NCBI GenBank assembly: GCA_028699915.1
Contig: JAQVTR010000003.1
Location: 1-64,000 of the forward strand
Source of the DNA: Fidelibacterota bacterium
GTDB taxonomy: Bacteria; Fidelibacterota; Fidelibacteria; Fidelibacterales; Fidelibacteraceae
Direction: 5' to 3'
DNA: 64,000 bases
Positions 54,098 through 63,080 of the stretch are shown here, piece after piece. Positions within the stretch are counted from its first letter, which is position 1. The number at the start of each line of letters is the position of its first letter. Position numbers and translations under genes: made by a program. The notes under the pieces were generated by a model, which worked only from the letters and a program-made list of their open reading frames with translations, was not told the origin of the DNA and did not search any database.

Positions 54098-55324
54098 TCA
54101 GAAATAATAGGCCAGCGATAAAGTGGTGTTTTTTGGCTTTTCCTTCTCGCCGTCGTAGTAAACATGATAGGTCTCAAATGCGGCGGCGATACTGAGCCCC
54201 TGTTTCAGGAAAAAACTGGCGCCCCAGCTGAAGGACGAACGGAAACGGTCCGTAAGCTGGTCCGGAACAAGATTTCCCAGCCGGAAAGCGTTGAGCCCCT
54301 GATATATGTCGGGAAGATACTGATACCCCAAATAAAAATGCAGCGGTAACAGCGGCACGTGCAGAGCCATGCCGAAATGGTGTGCCTGCGTAATGCCGAA
54401 ATTGTTCAGGACTTCATGATTCAGCGCATCCACGGCAACCTGGGTCAGATCGCTGCTGCGAACCGTGAGGTTCTGCCAGTTGGCATAATCAAAGCTGTAA
54501 TAAAGATCAATCAATTTCAATGTCAGTGCCAGACCGGCGCGGAATACTGCCGGCGATTTTACCGTATAGTCCACACCGGAAGATCCCGCAACGTCGTAAA
54601 GGCGCAGGTTGTACGAAACGCCGAGGCTTGTGGGAAGGTCCAGGGAAATTCCGGCCATCAGGACCGGCAGAAAATGATAGTTCATGCCGATACGTGCGCC
54701 GATTCCGAAATATTTGTTGTTTTCAATGAACCCGGCGGTTTCGGAAGGAAGCGCGTTTTTGAAATTGATGTCATTATTTCGCTTCCCGCTGAGCAGTGAA
54801 ACTTCGGCGCCGACAAAGATATCCTTCTGGATCTCGATCGCAGAAGCAAAACGCCAGTTGTACAGTCCTCCGGTACTGCGCTGAATAATATCATCGGTCT
54901 GATAATACAAATGATAGTCTTTCTCGCGTGTAATTCCGCCCGCAAAATTCAGGCTGCCGCGGTATACCGGCAGAGAAACGATGTAGGATGCACCCGCAAA
55001 ACTGTTCTGGTTAACATTGTTGTATTGATTGAAAAGTCCGTTGACCTGGATAATGTTGTACTTGCTCATCGCCAGGCTGGCCGGATTGACCGTTAATTCG
55101 GGCGCCATAGGTCCGGCAGCTACCGTTGCGCCGCCCAGAGCGACACTCAGGGGATTGCCGGTATTCAGTGCGGAATTCCGGACGGGATAGGAATAGGGAT
55201 AGGTGCTGTTGTAATGTTCATTGTCAAAATCATAGGAATAAAAGGGGGCAATCATATCGACCAGATCCTGTGCGCCGGCAAAGGCAAAGATCAGTAAAAG
55301 GATGCTAAAAAGAATTTTTTTCAT
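54098..55324 (-). CDS. FadL/OMPP1 (PorV-like) outer-membrane protein
   Basis: 408 residues. Signal peptide (ILFSILLLIFAFAGAQ). A strongly conserved start of the barrel, LSVALGGATVAAGPMAPELT followed by NPASLAM, is the FadL/PorV pattern (G-G-A-x-V-A... N-P-A). It ends TTLSLAYYF with the aromatic terminal residue. Such proteins carry hydrophobic molecules or, as PorV, serve the type IX secretion system; the T9SS-sorted GH18 in this window makes the second possibility worth keeping. It follows the Tyr-rich lipoprotein after 11 bases. Confidence 0.75.
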   Translation of the reverse strand: MKKILFSILLLIFAFAGAQDLVDMIAPFYSYDFDNEHYNSTYPYSYPVRNSALNTGNPLSVALGGATVAAGPMAPELTVNPASLAMSKYNIIQVNGLFNQYNNVNQNSFAGASYIVSLPVYRGSLNFAGGITREKDYHLYYQTDDIIQRSTGGLYNWRFASAIEIQKDIFVGAEVSLLSGKRNNDINFKNALPSETAGFIENNKYFGIGARIGMNYHFLPVLMAGISLDLPTSLGVSYNLRLYDVAGSSGVDYTVKSPAVFRAGLALTLKLIDLYYSFDYANWQNLTVRSSDLTQVAVDALNHEVLNNFGITQAHHFGMALHVPLLPLHFYLGYQYLPDIYQGLNAFRLGNLVPDQLTDRFRSSFSWGASFFLKQGLSIAAAFETYHVYYDGEKEKPKNTTLSLAYYF

Positions 55325-55335
55325 TGTTCTGCCGC

Positions 55336-56127
55336 TTATTTTTTTTCGTTGGTGGTTGATGATTCGCTGCTGGATTTTTTATTGTTCGAAGATGTGGAAG
55401 AAGCGGGTTTTTGAATTGCCGGTTGCGATTGCCGTGAGGATTTCGGTGTTGATACGGTCGTAGAAGAGGATTTGCTGTTCGAATTGCTTCTGCCCGAAGG
55501 CTTGTAAATGGAATTGTCGTTGCTTTTATGCGTATCGCCGCCGGATTTATCGGAAACTTTTCCCACGGATTCGATCCGGGGCGAAGAGGAGGAAGCGGGA
55601 GTGCCGCCGATTCCGGAATTGATGCCCACATCGCTGCGTTTATCCGGGCGGGAGATAATGTCATTTTCTATTCCCACCGAGATAAAAGGAGCGGTGCTGG
55701 TTGCAGGGGCGTTCATCAGGGGCTCATAACCGGGTTTCCGGATACGGTCGCGCTCATGGCTCCCCTCGTTACCGCCGGAGCCGCCGCCGGAATAGTAGTA
55801 CGGGTAATGATGGTAGTAATACCAGTAGTGACTGCGCGGATTATAATAATAATAACGGCCGTACCAGTAATAAGGCTCCCAGTGATAGTATCCGTAATTA
55901 TAATAGAAGGGGTCCCAGTAATAATCACCCCACAGGAGGCTGTAACGCTGATAGCGCGGGACCTGGTAATATTCGTTTGACTCGTAATAATTGTTAATGA
56001 TGATCTGCCGGGTGGAATCCGGAACGTTCTCGATACCGTCGACCTGTTGCGCAACGTTGGGATAAAAGGTCGTATAACACCCCGTAAAGAGCGCAACGAT
56101 CAATAAGAATAAAATCATTTTTTTCAT
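55336..56127 (-). CDS. Tyr/Trp-rich and Ser-rich low-complexity lipoprotein
   Basis: 263 residues with lipobox LFTGCYT. Residues about 55-115 are extremely rich in Tyr, Trp and His (YYWYGRYYYYNPRSHYWYYY is one stretch), then a short Gly segment, and the last 120 residues are rich in Ser, Thr, Asn and Lys. No catalytic motif. The ATG at 56127 has GAGGTG upstream; a GTG at 56136 is an alternative. Operon partner of the FadL-like barrel. It could be a surface adhesin or a spacer protein; the function is unknown. Confidence 0.7.
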   Translation of the reverse strand: MKKMILFLLIVALFTGCYTTFYPNVAQQVDGIENVPDSTRQIIINNYYESNEYYQVPRYQRYSLLWGDYYWDPFYYNYGYYHWEPYYWYGRYYYYNPRSHYWYYYHHYPYYYSGGGSGGNEGSHERDRIRKPGYEPLMNAPATSTAPFISVGIENDIISRPDKRSDVGINSGIGGTPASSSSPRIESVGKVSDKSGGDTHKSNDNSIYKPSGRSNSNSKSSSTTVSTPKSSRQSQPAIQKPASSTSSNNKKSSSESSTTNEKK

Positions 56128-56240
56128 ATCGGGCACCTCATCATTTGTTTGTCAAACGAATTTAAGTCTAAATAGTTTCTAAAACAAAGACACAAAATAT
56201 AATAAAAGGTTAACGGCGCCAATTATGCAAAACGGCGGGA

Positions 56241-56271
56241 TCAAAAAAAGCCCCTGAAAATTGTCAGGGGC
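56241..56271 (-). terminator. Intrinsic terminator of the TPR lipoprotein gene
   Basis: GCCCCTGA / TCAGGGGC stem (56250-56257, 56264-56271), 6-base loop, followed on the minus strand by a T-run of seven. It lies 26 bases beyond the stop at 56297. Confidence 0.85.
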
Positions 56272-56296
56272 AGATGGTATCGGATAAGGATTAAGA

Positions 56297-57370
56297 TCAA
56301 TAACTGCTTTCGAGTTCACGCCCGCGGTTATAGTATTCCAGCCCCTCTTCCACGCGTCCCTGCTGCGTCAAGGTAACCCCGAGCCGCTTCAGGTAGTCGG
56401 GATTTTCAGGTTCGATCTCCAGCAGCTGGCGGAAATACATTTCGGCGCTGATATAATCTTTCAGGTCAAAATACACCTGTCCGACCATGGCAATTGCCTG
56501 GGTGTCTTCCGGGTCCAGCGCAACCACCGTTTCAAACTGGTCCTTGGCTGCATCGATATCGTCCAGGCGAAGATAGGTCAGGCCCAGGTTAAAATACAGG
56601 TCCTTGTTGACCGGGTCCACCGCGATCAGGCGCATATAGACCTCCGCGCTTTTCTCATACATTTCATGTTCATAGAGAAACTGGGCATAGCGCAGGCCGA
56701 TTTCCATGCTTTCGGGATTGGCGTTCAGCGCCTGGTCAAACATATCGATAGCTTCTTCGACGCGATCGTCTTTAGCCAGGATGCGGGCTTTTTCCCCTTT
56801 GAGTTCGGCGCTCTTGGGGGCGCGTTCGATTGCTTTATCCAGATATTCAATCGACGAGATGTTGTCTTTTTTCAGCTCACTGTAAATGCGGGCGATCTGT
56901 ATGGCGGCTTTGGGATCATTGGGACGCAACTCGGCGGCAAGGTTAAAGTTATCAAGCGCCTTTTTTAGATCTTCATCAACGTTTGAAGATTCATTCCGGA
57001 TCACGCTGTTGTAATGGCCGACTGCCGTATTAAAGGTAGCGCCGTAGAGTTGTTCCCGGAAAAGTTTGATCTGGTCCGGCAGGTAATTCGGATCACGTTC
57101 AAGCGTATAGTCCAGGTATTTTTTTGCTTTGCTGTAATCTAAAAGCCCGCTGTTTTTATTGGAATAGATCTCCACGGCGAGAAGGTAGGGTACTTCGGGA
57201 TTTTCCGGTTCAATATCCATCGCTGTCAGGAAATTATATTCCGCTTTGGCATAATCGCGTTGCTGTACATAGACTTTTGCGGAGGTCAGTTCCTGGGACT
57301 GGCATCCCCAAAAGGCAAATACCGCAAGGATCAGCAGGGAAACGGCAAAATAACGGTAAAATTTCATCAT
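56297..57370 (-). CDS. TPR-repeat lipoprotein
   Basis: 357 residues with lipobox VFAFWGCQS. At least seven tetratricopeptide units follow, with the usual A-x-x-x-[FY]-x-x-A pattern, for example DYAKAEYNFLTAMDIEPENP, SSIEYLDKAIERAPKSAELK and DYISAEMYFRQLLEIEPENP. TPR lipoproteins act as scaffolds, often in outer-membrane assembly or pilus/secretion complexes; no specific role can be given. The two adjacent Mets at 57370 and 57367 are both possible starts; AGGAG suits the second slightly better. Confidence 0.88.
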   Translation of the reverse strand: MMKFYRYFAVSLLILAVFAFWGCQSQELTSAKVYVQQRDYAKAEYNFLTAMDIEPENPEVPYLLAVEIYSNKNSGLLDYSKAKKYLDYTLERDPNYLPDQIKLFREQLYGATFNTAVGHYNSVIRNESSNVDEDLKKALDNFNLAAELRPNDPKAAIQIARIYSELKKDNISSIEYLDKAIERAPKSAELKGEKARILAKDDRVEEAIDMFDQALNANPESMEIGLRYAQFLYEHEMYEKSAEVYMRLIAVDPVNKDLYFNLGLTYLRLDDIDAAKDQFETVVALDPEDTQAIAMVGQVYFDLKDYISAEMYFRQLLEIEPENPDYLKRLGVTLTQQGRVEEGLEYYNRGRELESSY

Positions 57371-57425
57371 TGTCTCCTCAAAAATTTTCGCTGTGAATAT
57401 AGTATAAAAAAAAGCTCAAAAAAAG

Positions 57426-58853
57426 TTAAAAGAACAAATCCCGTTCTCCGTTCCGGATGCGCGTCAGGCGCAAACGGGTTTCTTTTTCGACAGCGGGGTC
57501 CTGCATTTTATTCAGATTTTCTTCGATGACTTTCCAGCCCTTTGCCGATGTGGACTCCGTTGCATAGTCAAGCAGGTACTCCGAGAGCGTGAGTATGGCG
57601 TTTGGGGTACAATAGCGTTTAATAAAACCGGGGACGGAGAACTCCATGAAATGTTCTCCCGTGCGGCCGACGCGGTAGCAGCCGGTGCAGAAGGATGGCA
57701 GATAACCTTTTTCCAGCAGTTCGTCAATGATCTCGTTCAGCGAACGGGAGTCATTGATCTCAAATTGCTCCCGGTTCAGGTTCTGGATCTCGTTTTTGCT
57801 TTCGGAATAGGAACCGAGTTCCAGCTTTGTGCCGCCGTCGATCTGTGAGACGCCAAAAGACATGGCGGCTTCCCGGATTCGCACGGGTTCCCGGGCGGTC
57901 AGGATCATTCCGGTATACGGTACTGCCAAACGCAGAATAGCGATCAGGCGAATGAAATCCGCATCACTGACATAGTAATCCGGCTTGACATCGATACCGG
58001 CTGCAGCTTTGATGCGGGGGAAAGAAATCGTATGCGGACCGATATTGTAAACGGCTTCAAAATGATTGGTGTGGCGCACCAGGGCCAGCACTTCGTAACG
58101 CCAGTCATAAAGTCCGAACAAAGCTCCGATGCCAAGATCGTCAATGCCGCCTTCCATGGCACGATCCAATGACGTCAGACGCCAGTTGAAATCCCTTTTC
58201 GGACCGCTGGGATGATAGTGGGCGTAGGTTTCCGGGTGGTAAGTCTCCTGAAAGACCTGATAGGTTCCGATGCCGGCAGACTTGACCGTTTTAAATCCTT
58301 CAATATCCAGAGGGGCCGCATTGATGTTCACGCGACGGATCTCTCCGTGGCCTTTTTTGACGGCATAGACGGTCCGGACGGTGTGCGCAATAAATTCGGC
58401 ATTATAATCGGGGTGTTCGCCATAGACCAGGATCAGGCGTTTTTGTCCGTTGTCTTCCAGCGCTTCAACCTCCCTGACGATCTGTGAATCGAGCAGCGTT
58501 GCACGTTTCTGATCTTTATTGGAGGTGCGGAATCCGCAGTAGCGGCAGTTGTTGACACATTTGTTGCCGATATAGAGTGGCGCAAAAAGCACGATACGGT
58601 TTCCGTAAATGCGTTCTTTCAGGGTATGTGCTCCGGCTTTGATCTCTTCGATCAGTCCGGGGTCGTTGGCGTTCAGCAGATCGGCAACTTCCATTAAGGA
58701 AAGGCGCTGTTTATCGAGTGATTTTTGAATAATATCCCGGATACGCCGGGCGTCAGGCTGCGGCTGTTTTAAAAAGGAATGCAGTTCATCGGGATCGATA
58801 AAAGGCTTCATGGCTTCATCGGGGATGCGGTATTTCTGCGGCAGGAATTTCAT
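57426..58853 (-). CDS. hydG: [FeFe]-hydrogenase H-cluster radical SAM maturase HydG
   Basis: About 475 residues. Radical SAM motif CVNNCRYCGF near residue 100, and the C-terminal auxiliary Fe-S motif C-x2-C-x22-C (SFCTGCYRVGRTGEHFME to RYC). HydG cleaves tyrosine to give the CO and CN ligands of the hydrogenase H-cluster. The start at 58853 has GGAG at the right distance; the first Met at 58865 is an alternative. HydE, HydF and the hydrogenase are not in the window. Its presence implies anaerobic H2 metabolism. Confidence 0.93.
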   Translation of the reverse strand: MKFLPQKYRIPDEAMKPFIDPDELHSFLKQPQPDARRIRDIIQKSLDKQRLSLMEVADLLNANDPGLIEEIKAGAHTLKERIYGNRIVLFAPLYIGNKCVNNCRYCGFRTSNKDQKRATLLDSQIVREVEALEDNGQKRLILVYGEHPDYNAEFIAHTVRTVYAVKKGHGEIRRVNINAAPLDIEGFKTVKSAGIGTYQVFQETYHPETYAHYHPSGPKRDFNWRLTSLDRAMEGGIDDLGIGALFGLYDWRYEVLALVRHTNHFEAVYNIGPHTISFPRIKAAAGIDVKPDYYVSDADFIRLIAILRLAVPYTGMILTAREPVRIREAAMSFGVSQIDGGTKLELGSYSESKNEIQNLNREQFEINDSRSLNEIIDELLEKGYLPSFCTGCYRVGRTGEHFMEFSVPGFIKRYCTPNAILTLSEYLLDYATESTSAKGWKVIEENLNKMQDPAVEKETRLRLTRIRNGERDLFF

Positions 58854-59063
58854 TTTTTTCTCCATTTCTCAGCGAACTTGCAATGTACATCAAAGTCGTG
58901 CATTATACCAAAGAATTAAATATAAAGATAAGGGACTTTTTCCCGGTCCGGGGACGCTAAAAGATGAAAACGATCACATTATGTGGGCTCTAAGCAGAAG
59001 AAAAGCAGGGGATTGTGCCGCTCTTGCCGGACGAATAAATATCCGGCGGATGCTGAAAAGTTC

Positions 59064-59092
59064 TTGACTAGTCTGATTTCTCATCGTATAAT
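59064..59092 (+). promoter_or_regulatory. Sigma70-type promoter of rpmE
   Basis: -35 TTGACT (59064-59069), -10 TATAAT (59087-59092), 17-base spacer; the gene starts 36 bases further on. This is one of the two best promoters in the window. Confidence 0.85.
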
Positions 59093-59128
59093 ACACGGCT
59101 TTGAAAATTGATTTTTTAGGAGTTAGAA

Positions 59129-59338
59129 ATGAAAAAAGGCATTCATCCGAAATACAACGAAGTTACCGTAACCTGCGCCTGCGGCCACACCTTTAAGACC
59201 CGCAGCACCGCCGGCGACCTGAAAGTCGAAATCTGTTCGGCTTGCCATCCTTTTTTTACCGGCAAACAAAAACTGCTGGATACGGCCGGACGCATTGAGA
59301 AATTCAATAAAAAATACGGTCTGAAAAAAGACAATTAG
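59129..59338 (+). CDS. rpmE: 50S ribosomal protein L31 (zinc-binding type)
   Basis: 69 residues: [14 protein letters not shown], the cysteines in TCACGHTF and [15 protein letters not shown] (a C-x-C and C-x-x-C zinc site), and [14 protein letters not shown], all as in bacterial L31. AGGAG precedes the start. A strong terminator follows, so it is transcribed largely alone. Confidence 0.97.
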   Translation: MKKGIHPKYNEVTVTCACGHTFKTRSTAGDLKVEICSACHPFFTGKQKLLDTAGRIEKFNKKYGLKKDN

Positions 59339-59361
59339 CTTATGGAAGCTTAGGCATACAG

Positions 59362-59393
59362 AATCATCCCGCTCAACCGGGATGATTTTTTGT
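59362..59393 (+). terminator. Intrinsic terminator after rpmE
   Basis: AATCATCCCG / CGGGATGATT stem (59362-59371, 59378-59387), 6-base loop, then TTTTTG. Confidence 0.9.
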
Positions 59394-59427
59394 TTGTTTA
59401 AAGAGTTTTCACCCAAATGGGAGTGTC

Positions 59428-60402
59428 ATGAAAAAAAAGCAAAACAAAGAAACAAAGAACAGTATTCTCGTCGGCGGACAGGCGGTAATGGAGGGCGTGA
59501 TGATGCGTACGCCCAAAGCTTACGCAACGGCCGTCCGCAATCCGCAAGGCGCCATTGTAACCGAGCGCAAACCTTTTACATCCCTTGCAAAAAAGAAAAA
59601 AATTTACGGCTGGCCGGTCATCCGCGGCTTTGTTTCTATGATCGAATCACTGAAGATCGGCATGGAGACCTTGAATTTTTCCGCGGATATCGCATATCCC
59701 GAAGAAGCCGCCAAAGAGAAAAAACTCGGATCTAAAATTACATCCTGGCTCAGTACACTCTTTGCTTTTGTCCTTGCCCTGGTCCTGTTTATGATCGCTC
59801 CCATGTGGATTACGGAAAAACTCTTCGGTCTGCGGGATAGTGCGGCATTATTCAACATCAGTGCGGGATTTTTCCGGATACTGTTCTTTCTGCTGTATCT
59901 GGTCATTATCAGTATGCTGAAAGATGTGAGGCGGCTGTTTGCCTACCACGGCGCCGAGCATAAGACGATCTATGCCTTCGAATCCGGCGAGGAACTGACC
60001 ACGGAGAACATTAAAAAATATTCGCGCTTTCATCCCCGCTGTGGAACGAGTTTCCTGTTTATTACAATGATCAACATCATCATTCTTTATGCCGTTCTGG
60101 ACGCGCTTGTCATGCATATTTTTCAGACGCAGCTGACCATTCAGCTTCGGCTTCTCTATCACCTGCCGTTCATTCCCGTAGTTATGGGCGTCGGTTACGA
60201 GGTATTGAAATTCAGCAGCCGCAATCTTGACAAGTGGTATGTTGCATGGATGAGCAAGCCCGGTCTCTGGCTGCAGCGCATCACGACCCGGAAACCGGAG
60301 GACGGCATGATCGAATGTGCCGTTGCGGCGCTTAAAACCGGCTTTGGCGATGAATGGGATTTGTACCGGGGCGGTACCTTTGTGGCGGAAGCGATCGAAT
60401 AA
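59428..60402 (+). CDS. DUF1385 membrane protein
   Basis: 324 residues. VGGQAVMEGVMMRTPKAYAT at the start, about four hydrophobic helices, YHGAEHKTIYAFESGEELT and SRFHPRCGTSFLF are the signature blocks of DUF1385 (including the His- and Cys-containing motifs). The function is not known; in many bacteria it neighbours prfA and prmC, as here, suggesting a linked cellular role. GGAG precedes the ATG. Confidence 0.93.
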   Translation: MKKKQNKETKNSILVGGQAVMEGVMMRTPKAYATAVRNPQGAIVTERKPFTSLAKKKKIYGWPVIRGFVSMIESLKIGMETLNFSADIAYPEEAAKEKKLGSKITSWLSTLFAFVLALVLFMIAPMWITEKLFGLRDSAALFNISAGFFRILFFLLYLVIISMLKDVRRLFAYHGAEHKTIYAFESGEELTTENIKKYSRFHPRCGTSFLFITMINIIILYAVLDALVMHIFQTQLTIQLRLLYHLPFIPVVMGVGYEVLKFSSRNLDKWYVAWMSKPGLWLQRITTRKPEDGMIECAVAALKTGFGDEWDLYRGGTFVAEAIE

Positions 60403-60417
60403 GCCCGGAGCATTATC

Positions 60418-61479
60418 ATGCTGGAAAAACTTGAAGAGATCAAAGAACGTTACGACAAGGTGATCGCCCGGCTTTCGGATCCGGACGCGTTTCAGGATGC
60501 GGACCAGTACAGGGCTTTATCCCGTGAGCGGAAACAACTGGAGCCCATTATGGCGGCGTATCAGAAATACAAAGTTCTGCTGGACCATATCCGCGATGAC
60601 GAATCGGTGTTGCGCGGCGGTGATGAGGAATTGAAAGAGCTGGTGCGGGAAGAACTGGACGGTCTGAAGGCGGAACGGGAAGAATTGGAGGAAGGCATCA
60701 AATTTTTATTGATTCCCCCGGATCCCAATGATGACAAGAATACCATCGTCGAAATACGCGCAGGGACGGGCGGGGATGAAGCGGCTCTCTTTGCACATGA
60801 TCTTTATCGCATGTATGTACGTTATGCAGAGCGGCAGAACTGGAAGACCGAGGAACTCAGCGCTTCGTTTATCGGGGTCGGGGGAATTAAGGAAATTGTT
60901 TTTATGATTCGAGGCGACGGCGCTTACGGACAGCTGAAATACGAATCCGGGGTTCATCGTGTCCAGCGGGTTCCTGCCACCGAAAATTCGGGACGCATCC
61001 ACACCTCCGCAGCAACGGTGGCGGTATTGCCGGAAGCGGAAAAAGTGGATGTCGAGATCAACGAGGCGGATCTGCGTATCGATACCTACCGTGCCAGCGG
61101 CGCCGGCGGACAGCATGTCAACAAGACCGATTCCGCTATCCGCATTACGCACATTCCGACGGGACTGGTAGTATCCTGCCAGGATGAACGTTCCCAGCAC
61201 AAGAATAAGGAAAAAGCCCTGCGCATTCTCTATAGTCGCCTGCTGCAGCAAAGGATTGACGAACAGGATGCGGCCGTAGCGGCACAGCGTAAATCGCAGG
61301 TATCCACCGGCGACCGTTCCGCCAAGATCCGCACCTACAATTTTCCGCAGACCCGGGTAACGGACCATCGCATCAATTATACCAGCCATCAGCTGAACGC
61401 CATCCTGGACGGGGATCTCTACGATCTGACCGAAGCGTTGAAACTTGCGGATAATATCGAAAAACTCAAGAATCTTTAA
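60418..61479 (+). CDS. prfA: Peptide chain release factor 1
   Basis: 353 residues. The GGQ motif stands in SGAGGQHVNKTDSAIR, and the tripeptide anticodon PAT in RVPATENSGRIHTSA (P-x-T recognises UAA/UAG). It ends translation at those stops. The start is 15 bases after DUF1385; it is followed after one base by prmC, which methylates the GGQ Gln. Confidence 0.97.
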   Translation: MLEKLEEIKERYDKVIARLSDPDAFQDADQYRALSRERKQLEPIMAAYQKYKVLLDHIRDDESVLRGGDEELKELVREELDGLKAEREELEEGIKFLLIPPDPNDDKNTIVEIRAGTGGDEAALFAHDLYRMYVRYAERQNWKTEELSASFIGVGGIKEIVFMIRGDGAYGQLKYESGVHRVQRVPATENSGRIHTSAATVAVLPEAEKVDVEINEADLRIDTYRASGAGGQHVNKTDSAIRITHIPTGLVVSCQDERSQHKNKEKALRILYSRLLQQRIDEQDAAVAAQRKSQVSTGDRSAKIRTYNFPQTRVTDHRINYTSHQLNAILDGDLYDLTEALKLADNIEKLKNL

Positions 61480-61480
61480 T

Positions 61481-62452
61481 ATGAAGACCGAAAAAACATG
61501 GACCCTGATGGAGATCCTGAAATGGTCGGTCGATTATTTGACCGGCAAAGGGATCGAGGACGCCAGGAGCAATGTGGAATGGCTGCTTTGCGAAATATTG
61601 TCCTATAGCCGCATGGATCTTTATCTTAAATTCGACCGCCCCATGAGCGAAGCCGAACTTGCGCGCTATCGCCCCTTGCTGCTCCGCTGCGCTGCACATC
61701 AGCCGGTACAGCAGCTTGTTGGATCCTGTGAGTTTTACGGATTCAAACTGGCGGTAAACGACAAAGTTCTGATTCCGCGGCCGGAGACCGAACGTCTGGT
61801 TGAGGCTTGTATCCGGGAAGCGGCCGCTCTGACCGAAGCAAAAACCCGGGCGGAAATCACGGCGTCAGCAGCGGAAACAGAACAAGCGAAACCTCACAGC
61901 GACGACGGGGCAGAAGTGTTCAATTTTAAACCCGAATTGTACATACTGGATATTGGTGCAGGATCCGGTTGCATCAGCATTGCGCTGGCAAAGCACATTC
62001 CGAACGCAGTGCTGTATGCCATGGAAAAATCGGCGGACGCCATTGAAGTTCTGCAGCGTAACATCCATTATCATGATCTTGAAAAACGTGTACAGATCCT
62101 GGAGCAGGATATCCTGGAATTCCGGCCGCAGCGGCGTTTTGATATCATCGTCAGCAATCCGCCGTATATTGCCGTGGATGAAATGGCGGGACTGGATCCG
62201 CGGGTTTCGCATTACGAACCTTATATGGCTTTATCGGACGCCGATGACGGATTGAGTTTTTACCACTATTTTGCCTCCCGCTTCCCCGAATGGCTGATGC
62301 CGGACGCCCCGGCGTTTCTTGAATTCGGCGGAAAGTCTCAAAGTGCAGCCCTTAAAAATATATTTTCCGCGTTCCGGACCGAGATCATTCTGGATTATCA
62401 GGGGAACGAGCGGGTGCTTGTACTGAGGCTGAAAAATGGAGACGAACAATGA
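61481..62452 (+). CDS. prmC: Release-factor glutamine N5-methyltransferase PrmC
   Basis: 323 residues. An N-terminal helical domain ([14 protein letters not shown]), the PRPETE motif ([12 protein letters not shown]), the SAM-binding [20 protein letters not shown] and the catalytic NPPY ([10 protein letters not shown]). It methylates the GGQ Gln of RF1 and RF2. Unusual: about 30 extra residues (around 115-145, rich in Ala, Glu and Thr) sit between PRPETE and the SAM motif. The ATG at 61481 follows the prfA stop directly; the stop overlaps tadA. Confidence 0.94.
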   Translation: MKTEKTWTLMEILKWSVDYLTGKGIEDARSNVEWLLCEILSYSRMDLYLKFDRPMSEAELARYRPLLLRCAAHQPVQQLVGSCEFYGFKLAVNDKVLIPRPETERLVEACIREAAALTEAKTRAEITASAAETEQAKPHSDDGAEVFNFKPELYILDIGAGSGCISIALAKHIPNAVLYAMEKSADAIEVLQRNIHYHDLEKRVQILEQDILEFRPQRRFDIIVSNPPYIAVDEMAGLDPRVSHYEPYMALSDADDGLSFYHYFASRFPEWLMPDAPAFLEFGGKSQSAALKNIFSAFRTEIILDYQGNERVLVLRLKNGDEQ

Positions 62453-62919
62453 TCACGGAACTGAAGGATCCCTTTAACCATGAGTACTGGATGAAGGAAG
62501 CTTTCCGCGAGGCGGAGAAGGCTCTACAGAAAGACGAAGTCCCTGTCGGCGCGGTGATCGTAAAGGATAATCGCATTATTGCGCGCGGACACAACATGGT
62601 GGAACAGCTCAAGGATCCCACCGCTCACGCCGAGATGATCGCCATTACCGCCGCCTGCGAGACCCTGAGTGAAAAGCGTTTGGAAAACTGTATCCTGTAT
62701 GTAACGCTGGAGCCCTGTCCCATGTGTGCCGGTGCTATGCTGCAGGCCCGCTTGAACAGCTGCGTTTACGGAACGGCCGACCCCAAGGCCGGTGCCTGCG
62801 ATTCGCTGTATCATCTTTGTGAAGATCCGCGCCTGAACCACCGTATCCGGGTTATATCCGGCGTCCGGGAAGAGGCCTGCCGCGCTCTGCTGCAAGCCTA
62901 TTTTAAGCAGAAGCGCTGA
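62449..62919 (+). CDS. tadA: tRNA-specific adenosine deaminase
   Basis: 156 residues. Zinc and catalytic residues in [10 protein letters not shown] (His, Glu) and [12 protein letters not shown] (two Cys). It makes inosine at the wobble position of tRNA-Arg(ACG). The start overlaps prmC (ATGA). A guanine deaminase is possible but less likely given the neighbours in translation. Confidence 0.93.
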   Translation: MITELKDPFNHEYWMKEAFREAEKALQKDEVPVGAVIVKDNRIIARGHNMVEQLKDPTAHAEMIAITAACETLSEKRLENCILYVTLEPCPMCAGAMLQARLNSCVYGTADPKAGACDSLYHLCEDPRLNHRIRVISGVREEACRALLQAYFKQKR

Positions 62920-63080
62920 GATTAGGTACTCAAACTCTTTTAAGCATTCGATCTTTTCAGGATTAAAACCGCTCCGCTCCTTGTTCCGGTACATACAGAG
63001 CGGGAAAAATGAAGAATTTATTACCCATTCTGTAGCGAAGATCGTATCTTTTCGCTGAACCATAAAACGGCGAGGCGGTC

